Positions 1-6,774 of a stretch of 9,180 nt of DNA are shown in pieces. The position numbers and the translations under genes were made by a program. Positions within the stretch are counted from its first letter, which is position 1. Each line of letters opens with the position of its first letter. The notes under the pieces were generated by a model. It was given only the letters and a program-made list of their open reading frames with translations. It ran no database searches and was not told the origin of the DNA. The DNA comes from Rhodospirillales bacterium. Lineage in GTDB: Bacteria > Pseudomonadota > Alphaproteobacteria > Acetobacterales > Acetobacteraceae. The DNA is taken from positions 1 to 9,180 of the forward strand of contig JAGWZS010000060.1 of assembly GCA_018971905.1 (NCBI GenBank), in the 5' to 3' direction.

Positions 1-365
1 GTGGAGGCCAGAAAAACCTGCCCCGGCTGTGTGCCCAGTGTTTCCGCCGCCGCCTTGGCCGTGGCTTCCACCGCGCGGGCGCCCGCCACGCCGGTAAACA
101 CGTTGGCATTGCCCGCATTGACCACCAGGACGCGGGCGGTGCCGCCTGGCAGTACCTCCCGGCACCAGGCAACCGGCGCGCCGGGGCACAAGTTGCGGGT
201 GAACACACCCGCCACGCTAGTGCCCTCGGCAAATTCGGCCAGCAGCACGTCTGTCCGCCCTTTATAGCGGATGCCCGCCGCCGCCGTAGCCATCCGCACC
301 CCCGCGATGGGAGGTAGCTCCGGCAAGGGCAGTGCTAAGGGCGAGACGGGAAGCGGGCCTGCCAT
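1..365 (-). CDS. argJ: Glutamate N-acetyltransferase / amino-acid acetyltransferase ArgJ, N-terminal part (cut by window edge)
   Basis: Only the first 121 codons are present; the gene continues past the left edge. ArgJ moves the acetyl group from N-acetylornithine to glutamate, and in bifunctional forms also uses acetyl-CoA, in the cytoplasmic arginine pathway. The visible part matches the ArgJ N-terminus: a Pro-rich start leading to [14 protein letters not shown] (residues 20-33), SVAGVFTRN (50-58), and [12 protein letters not shown] (81-92), which corresponds to the family NTGNAN segment. The self-cleavage site that separates the alpha and beta chains lies beyond the edge, so activity cannot be judged. 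The ATG lies 5 bp after the isomerase stop codon with only CCGCC between them and no clear Shine-Dalgarno sequence, so translation probably depends on the upstream gene. Placement of argJ beside a PpiC-type gene and secA is, to my knowledge, a recurrent alphaproteobacterial arrangement. Confidence 0.93.
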   Translation of the reverse strand, partial: MAGPLPVSPLALPLPELPPIAGVRMATAAAGIRYKGRTDVLLAEFAEGTSVAGVFTRNLCPGAPVAWCREVLPGGTARVLVVNAGNANVFTGVAGARAVEATAKAAAETLGTQPGQVFLAS

Positions 366-370
366 GGCGG

Positions 371-1246
371 TTAATTGCCGGTGCTGGCCGCCGGGGCGGT
401 CTGCGGCAAGGGCTTGCCATCCGGCCCGAAGATCTGGATTTTCACCTGGGCGCGCACTTTGTTGAGCGTGTCCTGCACCACCTGATCGGTCAGCTTCTGG
501 CGGATCTGGTCCTGCACGTCCGCAAAGGCCGGGGTGGGCGCAGTGCGGTGGCCTTCATTCAGGATCACGTGCCAGCCAAACTGAGTGTGAACCGGAGTTT
601 TGGTGTACTCACCCTTCCTCAGCGCGAAGGCGGCATCGGCAAAGGCGGGCACCATCTCATCCTTGGAGAACCAGCCCAGCTCGCCGCCGTTCTTCGCACC
701 GGGGTCGATGCTGTCCTTCACCGCCAGCTGGGCGAAATTGGCGCCCTTGTTGAGCTGCGCGATGATTGCTTCAGCCTGGGCCTGGGTGGGGACGAGGATC
801 TGGCGGGCGTCCACCTGCTCTGGCCCCGGCTTGCCCGCATAGTCGCGGTCATATTCGGCCTGCACGGCGGTGTCGGTCACCTGCGCGGCAACGGCCTGCT
901 GCACATAAGCGTTCTCCAACTGCACATCGGCAGCGGCCTTCATGCGGGCGGCAACATCCGGGTTGCTGGCCAGATTTTCCTTCCGGGCAGCAATCAGCAG
1001 GGCCTTGCGGTCAACCTCCTGGTTCACCAGCAGCGGCAGCAGCTGCTGGGGCGGCAATTGCTGCGCCTGCGGCGGCAGGTTCTGCGCGTCGGCCTGGATG
1101 TCGCTCATATGGATCTGGATACCGTTGACCGAGGCAACCACCGGATCGGCATTCGCGGGCGCGGCGGGGGCAGGCTGGGCAAACGCCGCCGGAGCGGCGA
1201 TGGCAAGGGCCAGAGCCAAGGCGGAAAGCGTAGACAACTGACGCAT
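371..1246 (-). CDS. Periplasmic parvulin-type peptidyl-prolyl cis-trans isomerase (PpiC/SurA/PrsA family)
   Basis: A 291-residue exported foldase that would catalyse cis-trans isomerisation of prolyl bonds or act as a chaperone in the periplasm. The start at 1246 is chosen because it gives a standard signal peptide: a hydrophobic Ala/Leu stretch at residues 7-22 and an AFA cleavage site before Gln24. There is no lipobox Cys, so it should be soluble. An N-terminal chaperone-like helical region (about 35-135) holds a Pro/Gln-rich stretch at 57-71. The parvulin domain spans about 143-234 and includes DARQILV (146-152), [17 protein letters not shown] (186-202) and FGWHVI (223-228). Most relatives have His where this protein has Gln149, while the second core histidine (His226) is kept. 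The C-terminal tail is Pro/Ala-rich. The reading frame stays open far upstream, antisense to secA, but that extension has no merit. The gene probably forms an operon with argJ and is divergent from secA. Confidence 0.93.
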   Translation of the reverse strand: MRQLSTLSALALALAIAAPAAFAQPAPAAPANADPVVASVNGIQIHMSDIQADAQNLPPQAQQLPPQQLLPLLVNQEVDRKALLIAARKENLASNPDVAARMKAAADVQLENAYVQQAVAAQVTDTAVQAEYDRDYAGKPGPEQVDARQILVPTQAQAEAIIAQLNKGANFAQLAVKDSIDPGAKNGGELGWFSKDEMVPAFADAAFALRKGEYTKTPVHTQFGWHVILNEGHRTAPTPAFADVQDQIRQKLTDQVVQDTLNKVRAQVKIQIFGPDGKPLPQTAPAASTGN

Positions 1247-1258
1247 CTGTGAAACCTT

Positions 1259-1286
1259 ATTCTGAGATGCGGTTCCTATGAGCCAA
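1259..1286 (-). promoter_or_regulatory. Candidate sigma70-type promoter for the isomerase-argJ operon
   Basis: On the minus strand, TTGGCT (plus positions 1281-1286) is followed after 16 bp by CAGAAT (1259-1264). Each hexamer matches the sigma70 consensus at four of six positions. A start about 7 bp downstream would leave only a few untranslated bases before the ATG at 1246. A weak AAGG lies about 8 bp before that ATG. This is a pattern match only. Confidence 0.35.
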
Positions 1287-1325
1287 AGCCTTGCGCGGGG
1301 CAAGACTGACACGGAGAGCCTTGAT

Positions 1326-1354
1326 TTGACCATGCCTGCCCTGGCGACTATGTC
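1326..1354 (+). promoter_or_regulatory. Candidate sigma70-type promoter for secA
   Basis: TTGACC (1326-1331) and TATGTC (1349-1354) are separated by 17 bp, which would place the start near 1361 and give a leader of about 33 nt. A competing -10-like TACTAT lies at 1367-1372 without a good -35 partner. No strong Shine-Dalgarno sequence precedes the secA ATG. The TGTCAG arm of an inverted repeat with CTGACA (1306-1311) overlaps the proposed -10. Confidence 0.35.
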
Positions 1355-1393
1355 AGCCTCAATCTTTACTATAAGTGCGGATCTCGCCCAGCC

Positions 1394-4105
1394 ATGTTGT
1401 CCAGCCTCGCCCGCGCCGTTTTCGGCTCCAGCAACGACCGTGCCCTGAAAAGCTTCAAGCGCCGGGTGGCGGCCATCAATGCGCTGGAACCCCAGATGCA
1501 GGCGCTGGACGATGCCGCCCTGGCCGCCAAGACCCAGGAGTTTAAAAACCGGCTGGAGCAGGGTGAAACCCTGGACGACCTGCTGGAGGAAGCCTTTGCC
1601 GTGGTGCGCGAAGCCTCCAAGCGCGTGCTGGGAATGCGGCATTTCGACGTGCAGCTGATCGGTGGCATGGTGCTGCATGAAGGGCGTATCGCCGAGATGA
1701 AAACCGGCGAGGGCAAGACGCTGGTGGCCACGCTGGCCGTGTATCTCAACGCCATCAGCGGCAAGGGTGTGCATGTCGTTACCGTGAACGACTATCTGGC
1801 CAAGCGCGACGCTGAGCAGATGGGCCAGCTTTACGGCTTCCTGGGGCTTTCCACTGGCATCATCATCCCCGCCGTGGAGGAGCAAAACCGCCGCCCGGCC
1901 TATGCGGCGGACATAACCTACGGCACCAATAACGAGTTCGGCTTCGATTATCTGCGCGATAACATGAAATACCGGCTGGAAGACATGGTCCAGCGGCCGT
2001 TCAATTTCGCCATCGTGGACGAGGTGGATAGCATCCTCATCGACGAAGCCCGCACCCCGCTGATCATTTCCGGCCCTTCGGACGAGCCGACCAGCCTGTA
2101 TGCCCAGGTAGACACGGTGGTGGAAGCCTTTCTGGCGAGAGGCCAGTTCGGCGAGGACGGCAAGCACGAATATTACGAGAAAGACGAAAAAGCCCGCACG
2201 GTGAACATGACCGAGCTGGGCGCCGAAACCGTGGAAGAGATGATGCAAGCCGCCGGGCTGCTGAGCGGCGGGCTGTACGACCGCACCAACGTGCCGTTGG
2301 TGCACCATGTGCAGCAATCGCTCCGTGCCCGCACCCTGTTTGCGCGCGATGTGGATTACATTGTCCGCGAGGGCAAGATCGTCATCATCGACGAGTTCAC
2401 CGGCCGTATGCTGGAAGGCCGCCGCTATTCCGATGGCCTGCACCAGGCGCTGGAAGCCAAGGAGCGGGTGGAGGTTCAGCAGGAGAACCAGACCCTCGCC
2501 TCCATCACCTTCCAGAATTATTTCCGCCTCTACCCCAAGCTGGCGGGCATGACCGGCACGGCGATGACCGAGGCAGATGAGTTCGAGCAAATATACAAGC
2601 TCACCGTCGTGGAAATTCCCACCAACGTGCCGGTGGCGCGCGACGACCAGGACGATGAAGTGTACCGCACCGCCGCCGAGAAATACGAGGCCGTGGCAAA
2701 GCTGATCGAGGACTGCCGCGGCCGGGGCCAGCCGGTGCTGGTGGGCACCACGAGCATCGAGAAGAGCGAGATCATCTCAGGCTTGCTGAACCAAAAAGGC
2801 ATCAAGCACAGCGTGCTGAACGCGCGCTTTCATGAGCAGGAGGCGAAAATTGTGGCGCAGGCCGGGGCACCCGGCGCCATCACCATCGCCACCAACATGG
2901 CCGGCCGCGGCACGGATATTAAGCTCGGCGGCAATTACGATATGCGCCTGGCGCTTGAGCCGGGCATCGACCCTGCGGCCTTGCGCGCCGAGATCGACAC
3001 CAATCACGAGATTGTAAAGGCGGCGGGTGGGCTGTTCGTCATCGGCACCGAGCGGCATGAGAGCCGGCGCATCGACAACCAGCTGCGCGGCCGCTCCGGC
3101 CGGCAGGGCGACCCCGGCGCCTCGCGCTTCTTCCTTTCGCTGGAAGACGACCTGATGCGCATCTTCGGCTCCGACCGGATGGGCGGGATGCTGCAGAAGC
3201 TCGGGCTGAGGGATGGCGAGGCGATCATCCACCCGTGGATCAACAAGGCGTTGGAAAAAGCGCAGAAGAAGGTTGAGATTCGCAATTTCGACATGCGCAA
3301 GAACGTGCTGAAATACGATGACGTGATGAACGACCAGCGCAAGGAGGTTTATGCCCAGCGCCGTGAGTTCATGGGCACGGACAGCGTTTCCGAAGTGGTG
3401 GCGGAAATGCGCAACGACGTGATCGCCGCGATGGTGGAAAACCGCGTGCCGGAGAAGGCCTTCGCCGAGCAATGGCAATCTGCCGAACTGGCCGCCGATG
3501 TGCGGCGCGTGCTGGCGCTGGACCTGCCGATTGTAGAGTGGGCGGCGGAAGAGGGCATCGACGAGGTGCACTTACGCGAGCGGATCGTGGACGCCGCCAC
3601 CCAGGCCGCCGAGGCCAAGGCCGCGCAATTCGGCCCGCAGCTGCTGGCCTATATCGAGAAATCCGTGCTGCTGCAGACGCTGGACCATGTGTGGAAAGAG
3701 CATCTGCTGGGGCTGGATTATCTGCGCCAGGGCATTGGCCTGCGCGGCTATGGCCAGCGCGACCCGCTGAACGAATATAAGCGTGAAGCCTTCGCGATGT
3801 TCGCGGCGATGCTGGATGATTTGAAGGAGCGCGTGACCCTGGCGATGGCGCATGTGCAGGTGCAGCAGCCCCCGGCCGAGCCAGCACCTGGCCCCATGGT
3901 TGAATCCCACCCGGCACCCGGCGGCATGGAGGGCGGACTGGCCCTGGCTGAGCCGGTGATCCGTAATACCGACGCCGCGCTGCTCGCCGTGGGCGAGGCT
4001 GCCGTGGACCCGGCACGGCCCGAAACCTGGGGCGCCACCCCGCGCAATGCGCCCTGCCCCTGCGGCACCGGCAAGAAATATAAATACTGCCACGGCAAAA
4101 TTTAG
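1394..4105 (+). CDS. secA: Preprotein translocase ATPase SecA
   Basis: A 903-residue full-length SecA, the cytoplasmic and membrane-associated motor that uses ATP to push unfolded preproteins through SecYEG. Expected elements appear in order: Walker A MKTGEGKT (102-109); Walker B region [17 protein letters not shown] (205-221); the preprotein-crosslinking region (about 228-370); [16 protein letters not shown] (375-390); second motor domain motifs TNMAGRGTD (500-508) and [11 protein letters not shown] (563-573); the helical scaffold with [12 protein letters not shown] (638-649); and the two-helix-finger region with [18 protein letters not shown] (764-781). A Pro-rich linker (about 825-845) leads to a C-terminal zinc finger with ligands Cys888, Cys890, Cys899 and His900, which in other bacteria contacts SecB. 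Length and both ends fit the family. The gene is divergent from the isomerase gene and convergent with the phosphodiesterase gene. No SecM-like arrest peptide is evident upstream. Confidence 0.99.
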   Translation: MLSSLARAVFGSSNDRALKSFKRRVAAINALEPQMQALDDAALAAKTQEFKNRLEQGETLDDLLEEAFAVVREASKRVLGMRHFDVQLIGGMVLHEGRIAEMKTGEGKTLVATLAVYLNAISGKGVHVVTVNDYLAKRDAEQMGQLYGFLGLSTGIIIPAVEEQNRRPAYAADITYGTNNEFGFDYLRDNMKYRLEDMVQRPFNFAIVDEVDSILIDEARTPLIISGPSDEPTSLYAQVDTVVEAFLARGQFGEDGKHEYYEKDEKARTVNMTELGAETVEEMMQAAGLLSGGLYDRTNVPLVHHVQQSLRARTLFARDVDYIVREGKIVIIDEFTGRMLEGRRYSDGLHQALEAKERVEVQQENQTLASITFQNYFRLYPKLAGMTGTAMTEADEFEQIYKLTVVEIPTNVPVARDDQDDEVYRTAAEKYEAVAKLIEDCRGRGQPVLVGTTSIEKSEIISGLLNQKGIKHSVLNARFHEQEAKIVAQAGAPGAITIATNMAGRGTDIKLGGNYDMRLALEPGIDPAALRAEIDTNHEIVKAAGGLFVIGTERHESRRIDNQLRGRSGRQGDPGASRFFLSLEDDLMRIFGSDRMGGMLQKLGLRDGEAIIHPWINKALEKAQKKVEIRNFDMRKNVLKYDDVMNDQRKEVYAQRREFMGTDSVSEVVAEMRNDVIAAMVENRVPEKAFAEQWQSAELAADVRRVLALDLPIVEWAAEEGIDEVHLRERIVDAATQAAEAKAAQFGPQLLAYIEKSVLLQTLDHVWKEHLLGLDYLRQGIGLRGYGQRDPLNEYKREAFAMFAAMLDDLKERVTLAMAHVQVQQPPAEPAPGPMVESHPAPGGMEGGLALAEPVIRNTDAALLAVGEAAVDPARPETWGATPRNAPCPCGTGKKYKYCHGKI

Positions 4106-4117
4106 AAGCGGCCTGCC

Positions 4118-5008
4118 TCAGCCGCGCGGCGCGGCTGCAAAGCCGGGCGGCGCCATGGCCACGCCACGGGCAGCAAGAATGGCCTGCACCCGGTCTGGCC
4201 TGTCGGAAATGATGCCGTCCACGGCAAGGTCGATCATGCGGTGGATATCCGCGGGCTCGTTGACCGTCCAGGCCAGCACAGCAAGGCCAAGGTGCTGGGC
4301 TTCATGCCTCTGCGGCGCATCCAGCGTTTCATGAAACGGCGCCCAGGCCATGGCCCCGGTGCTGGCCACGGCACGCGGCACGCTGCCGCCAAAAGCTTCC
4401 AGGCGCGTGCCGCCAAACCAGAGACCGGCATTGCCAACGGTTTCCGGTGCCGTGAGGCAGCACCGGCGCAGAGACGGCGCCTGAATTGCGGCGTCTTGCA
4501 GTACCCGCCAGTCGAACGCGCAGAGCATGGCGCTGCGGTTTGCCCGCCGCAGAACGCGCACAACCACCTGCACCAACTGGCCCGGGGGCGGCGTCTCGTC
4601 CGGGCGTTGCGGATCAGATTTTATCTCGACGAGAAAATCCAGCACCGGGCAGGCGGAAAATATGTCGCCGAGGGCCGGAACGCGGGCACCCTCCACCGGC
4701 ACTTGCTCTGGAAACTTCGCGGCGTAGTCTGAGCCTTTGCGCAACCGGCCGACATCATACGTGGTGAGCTGCTGGAATGTAAGCGTGCGGATGAGCGGCG
4801 CGGCACCCCCTACATACGCGCCGGACTTGTCGCGGGCGATGTCTGGGTGCAGCTTTGGGTCGTGATGCGCCACCGGGATGCCATCGGCCGTGACCGCGAT
4901 ATCGAGCTCAACCCCCGTCAGGCGCAGATGTTCGGCGTGTGTGAATCCCGCCAGCGTGTTTTCCGGCAACAGGCCCCGCGCGCCGCGATGCCCAAAAACC
5001 GCGATCAA
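4118..5008 (-). CDS. Glycerophosphodiester phosphodiesterase family protein (UgpQ/GDPD-like, cytoplasmic)
   Basis: A 296-residue GDPD-family enzyme expected to split glycerophosphodiesters, the deacylated phospholipid head groups, into glycerol 3-phosphate and an alcohol. Family residues are visible: GHRGARG (6-12, catalytic His7), PENT (15-18), ELD (34-36, metal ligands Glu34 and Asp36), DGIPVAHHD (42-50, His49), VEIK (127-130, Glu128), and the barrel-closing AWTVN (246-250) and DGIISDRPD (264-272). There is no signal peptide or membrane segment, so it should be cytoplasmic like UgpQ rather than periplasmic like GlpQ. The start is TTG at 5008, overlapping the rdgB stop as TTGA. It puts the conserved HRG exactly where expected, and no ATG or GTG start was found upstream in frame. 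The lack of a clear ribosome binding site suggests coupling to rdgB. It is the last gene of the algH-rdgB run. The Pro/Ala-rich C-terminus is not conserved in the family as far as I know. Confidence 0.93.
   Translation of the reverse strand: MIAVFGHRGARGLLPENTLAGFTHAEHLRLTGVELDIAVTADGIPVAHHDPKLHPDIARDKSGAYVGGAAPLIRTLTFQQLTTYDVGRLRKGSDYAAKFPEQVPVEGARVPALGDIFSACPVLDFLVEIKSDPQRPDETPPPGQLVQVVVRVLRRANRSAMLCAFDWRVLQDAAIQAPSLRRCCLTAPETVGNAGLWFGGTRLEAFGGSVPRAVASTGAMAWAPFHETLDAPQRHEAQHLGLAVLAWTVNEPADIHRMIDLAVDGIISDRPDRVQAILAARGVAMAPPGFAAAPRG
4119..4137. terminator. GC-rich hairpin at the secA / phosphodiesterase convergence
   Basis: CAGCCGCG-CGG-CGCGGCTG forms a perfect 8-bp stem with a 3-base loop, 13 bp past the secA stop and inside the last codons of the opposing gene. 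It could help end secA transcription or protect mRNA ends. On the plus strand it lacks a T-run, so it is not a classical intrinsic terminator. On the minus strand a short T-containing stretch follows some distance downstream. The stem may simply reflect the GC-rich Ala/Pro/Arg codons, since a near copy occurs inside rdgB. Confidence 0.3.
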
Positions 5009-5592
5009 GGCCGGGCTGTGTTGCTGCCCGCCAGCGCGGCGGTCATCTGCGCGCAGGCGCGGGCCCGGTGGCTGATTTTGTCTTTTTCTGGCCCGAGCTC
5101 CGCATAGCTCTGCTCATAGCCCTCGGGAATAAAAATCGGGTCGTAGCCAAAGCCTGCCGCACCGCGCGGCGCGGCAGCGATGCGCCCGTGCGCCTCGCCG
5201 ATATAGGTGGCGGTGGAACCGTCTGGCTGGGCAAGGCAGAGCGCGCAAGTGAACCAGGCAGCCCAATTATCCCTGGCTTTTGCCGCGGCGATGATCTTGG
5301 CGAAGGCGCCCGGATAATCATCCCCCGCGTAACGGGAGGAATAGACACCAGGCTGGCCATTCAGCGCCGCAACGCACAGCCCGGAATCATCGGCCAATGC
5401 CGGCAGGCCGGACGCCCTGGCCGCGGCCAGGGCCTTGATGCGGGCATTGCCCGCGAAATCCGGCGCGGTTTCAGCAGGTTCCGGCAGGCCAAGTGCTCCG
5501 GCCGAAACGGCCTCATAGCCAAGCGGCGCCAGAAGGGCCTGGAATTCCTTGAGCTTGCCCGCGTTATGCGTGGCGATCACAAGCTTTTTCAT
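5005..5592 (-). CDS. rdgB: XTP/dITP diphosphatase (non-canonical purine NTP pyrophosphatase, Ham1/RdgB family)
   Basis: A 195-residue house-cleaning enzyme that hydrolyses dITP, ITP and XTP to monophosphates plus pyrophosphate, keeping deaminated purines out of DNA and RNA. The family signature is complete: IATHNAGKLKEF (6-17) at the N-terminus, ETAPDFAGNARIKA (41-54), the catalytic/metal segment ADDSGL (67-72), GEAHGRI (132-138), GFGYDPIF (147-154) and ISHRA (173-177). Length is normal. The ATG at 5592 is chosen because it gives the usual MKKLVIATHN start; the frame stays open further upstream but only inside algH. The start overlaps the algH stop as ATGA and the stop overlaps the phosphodiesterase start as TTGA, both typical of translational coupling. 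In many bacteria rdgB sits beside rph or hemW, neither of which is visible here. Confidence 0.97.
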   Translation of the reverse strand: MKKLVIATHNAGKLKEFQALLAPLGYEAVSAGALGLPEPAETAPDFAGNARIKALAAARASGLPALADDSGLCVAALNGQPGVYSSRYAGDDYPGAFAKIIAAAKARDNWAAWFTCALCLAQPDGSTATYIGEAHGRIAAAPRGAAGFGYDPIFIPEGYEQSYAELGPEKDKISHRARACAQMTAALAGSNTARP

Positions 5593-6176
5593 GCGTGCCC
5601 GGAATCGCCTGAGAGCATACCGGGGTCGATTTTCAGCTTCGCCAGGGCGCGCTGCCATTTGGTCTGGTAGGCGGTGTCGAAGAGAATGTCGTTATCCGCA
5701 TTCGTGGTCAGCCAGCTGTTCTGGCAGATCTCTTCCTCAAGCTGGCCCGCCCCCCAGCCGGCATAGCCCAGCAGCAGCCGCGCCTGGGCCGGGCCGCCGC
5801 CAGAGGCCACGGCTTGCAGCACCTCCATGCTGGCGCTCAATACATGTGTACCGTCCACTTCCAGGCTGCCTTCGGCCATCCATTCAGCCGAATGCAGAAC
5901 AAATCCGCGATGGTCTTCCACCGGCCCACCCTGGCCCACGGGCAAGGCGCGCTGCGGCGGGTGCGGCTTTACCCCCAGTTGCTGCATCAGGTCTCCGAAA
6001 CGCGGCTTATTCAATGCGCGGTTCAGCACCAGCCCCATCGCGCCATCTTCGTTATGCGCGCAGATGAAAATAACGCTTTGTGAAAACCGGGGGTCGCGCA
6101 TGGCCGGCATGGCCAGAAGCACCTGGCCGGTGAGCCAGCTTGGCTGGGATGTTGGGGCAATGTCGGATTCCGTCAT
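5589..6176 (-). CDS. algH: YqgE/AlgH family protein (UPF0301)
   Basis: A 195-residue member of the widespread YqgE/AlgH family. The name comes from an effect on alginate production in Pseudomonas, and the biochemical role is not settled. Family blocks are all visible: LLAMPAMRDPRFSQSVIFIC (20-39), HNEDGAMGLVLN (41-52), GGPVEDHRGFVLH (83-95), GYAGWGAGQLEEEI (137-150), NSWL (153-156), and a tail ending LSGDSGHA (188-195). There is no signal peptide or membrane helix. The ATG at 6176 is preferred to a TTG at 6218 because family members begin shortly before the LAMP block; the upstream 14 residues look like leader sequence. A GGGCGG stretch sits directly before the ATG, too close for a good Shine-Dalgarno sequence. 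It is the first gene of the run with rdgB and the phosphodiesterase, and is divergent from the peroxiredoxin gene. Confidence 0.95.
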   Translation of the reverse strand: MTESDIAPTSQPSWLTGQVLLAMPAMRDPRFSQSVIFICAHNEDGAMGLVLNRALNKPRFGDLMQQLGVKPHPPQRALPVGQGGPVEDHRGFVLHSAEWMAEGSLEVDGTHVLSASMEVLQAVASGGGPAQARLLLGYAGWGAGQLEEEICQNSWLTTNADNDILFDTAYQTKWQRALAKLKIDPGMLSGDSGHA

Positions 6177-6229
6177 CCGCCCAATATATTCGTGCGCCTG
6201 CCGCTCGGCCAGCCCCAACGCGCCGCGGC

Positions 6230-6258
6230 TTCACGTTCCACGCCAGTTCGCTTAAGAA
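6230..6258 (+). promoter_or_regulatory. Weak candidate promoter for the peroxiredoxin operon
   Basis: TTCACG (6230-6235) and TAAGAA (6253-6258) are 17 bp apart, which would start transcription near 6265 with a leader of about 26 nt. Both hexamers are poor matches to sigma70, so this is tentative. A weak AGG lies 6 bp before the ATG at 6291. On the other strand an AT-rich ATATATT (about 6184-6190) lies just before algH, which could suggest a very short algH leader, but no good -35 was found. Confidence 0.2.
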
Positions 6259-6275
6259 GGCATATCCGTTCCACG
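6234..6275 (+). repeat. 9-bp direct repeat pair in the algH / peroxiredoxin intergenic region
   Basis: CGTTCCACG occurs exactly at 6234-6242 and 6267-6275. The copies start 33 bp apart, close to three helical turns, so both would face the same side of the DNA. The first lies between the proposed -35 and -10 and the second over the expected start of the peroxiredoxin transcript. The repeat is directly visible; a regulator-binding role is inference. Confidence 0.4.
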
Positions 6276-6290
6276 AGCAATAGGCAGACA

Positions 6291-6770
6291 ATGATCAAAA
6301 CTGGTGACAAGATTCCGGCCATGAAGCTCATGCTGGCCACGCCGGAAGGCCCGCGTGAAGTGGACACGGCGGAGCTGCTGGGCCTTGGCAAGGTTGTGCT
6401 GTTTGCCGTGCCCGGCGCCTTCACCCCCACATGCAGCGCCAAGCATGTGCCCGGCTTCGTGAAGCTGGCACCGGAGCTGAAGGAAAAAGGCGTGGACAGA
6501 ATTGTGTGCCTGGCGGTGAACGATGCCTTTGTGCTCGGCGCCTGGGCCAAGGACCAGAAGGCTGGCGAGGCGGTGCAGTTTCTGGCGGATGGCTCCGCCG
6601 CCTTCACCAAGGCGCTGGGGCTGGAGCTTGATCTGGTAGCGCGCGGCATGGGCGTGCGCAGCCAGCGTTTCGCGCTGGTGATAGAGAATGGCACCGTGAC
6701 CAAGGTGGCCGTTGAGGCCCCGGGCGGGTTCGAGGTCAGCCGCGCCGAGGCGATTCTCGAAGCACTCTGA
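6291..6770 (+). CDS. Peroxiredoxin, Prx5 / type II family (AhpC-TSA fold)
   Basis: A 159-residue cytosolic thiol peroxidase that reduces hydrogen peroxide and organic hydroperoxides. The active-site loop PGAFTPTCS (41-49) gives peroxidatic Cys48, with Thr45 of the conserved P-x-x-x-T/S-x-x-C pattern. HVPGF (52-56) and the late GMGVRSQRFALVIENG segment are typical of the Prx5 group. Only one other cysteine exists, Cys73. The 25-residue spacing matches the Cys51/Cys76 pair of plant type II peroxiredoxins, whereas the distant resolving cysteine of human PRDX5 (Cys151) has no counterpart. Recycling by glutaredoxin/glutathione or thioredoxin is therefore plausible. The ATG at 6291 is chosen because MIKTGDKIP is the normal family start; the frame stays open upstream into the intergenic region. 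It is the first gene of a tight operon, 4 bp before the glycosyltransferase. No fused glutaredoxin domain is present. Confidence 0.96.
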   Translation: MIKTGDKIPAMKLMLATPEGPREVDTAELLGLGKVVLFAVPGAFTPTCSAKHVPGFVKLAPELKEKGVDRIVCLAVNDAFVLGAWAKDQKAGEAVQFLADGSAAFTKALGLELDLVARGMGVRSQRFALVIENGTVTKVAVEAPGGFEVSRAEAILEAL

Positions 6771-6774
6771 TCCC

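Noticed and set aside
1..267. Plus-strand open frame of 88 codons at the left edge
   Set aside because: It lies opposite the argJ N-terminus, which carries clear family motifs; the plus-strand product has none.
1013..1078. Gln/Pro-rich stretch of the isomerase with repeated CTG/CAG-like triplets, considered as a short tandem repeat
   Set aside because: The copies are imperfect and in frame, and give a low-complexity linker in the protein; no true tandem array is present.
332..1252. A 306-codon plus-strand open frame opposite the isomerase gene
   Set aside because: It is a complement of a well-supported coding gene, with His/Arg/Leu-rich composition typical of antisense frames in GC-rich DNA and no recognisable motif.
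1332..1448. Small 38-codon frame starting upstream of secA and overlapping its start, considered as a SecM-like leader peptide
   Set aside because: It has no signal sequence, no known arrest motif and no ribosome binding site, and it overlaps secA by 55 bp in a different frame.
1247..2590. In-frame open extension of the isomerase frame across the promoter region and antisense to secA
   Set aside because: It would place the signal peptide in mid-protein, and the residues look like antisense translation of GC-rich secA codons. The start at 1246 gives a normal exported isomerase.
4121..5175. A 14-bp repeat CCGCGCGGCGCGGC at 4122-4135 and 5162-5175
   Set aside because: Both copies encode similar Ala-Pro-Arg-Gly residues in GC-rich genes, so common codon use explains the match without a dispersed repeat element.
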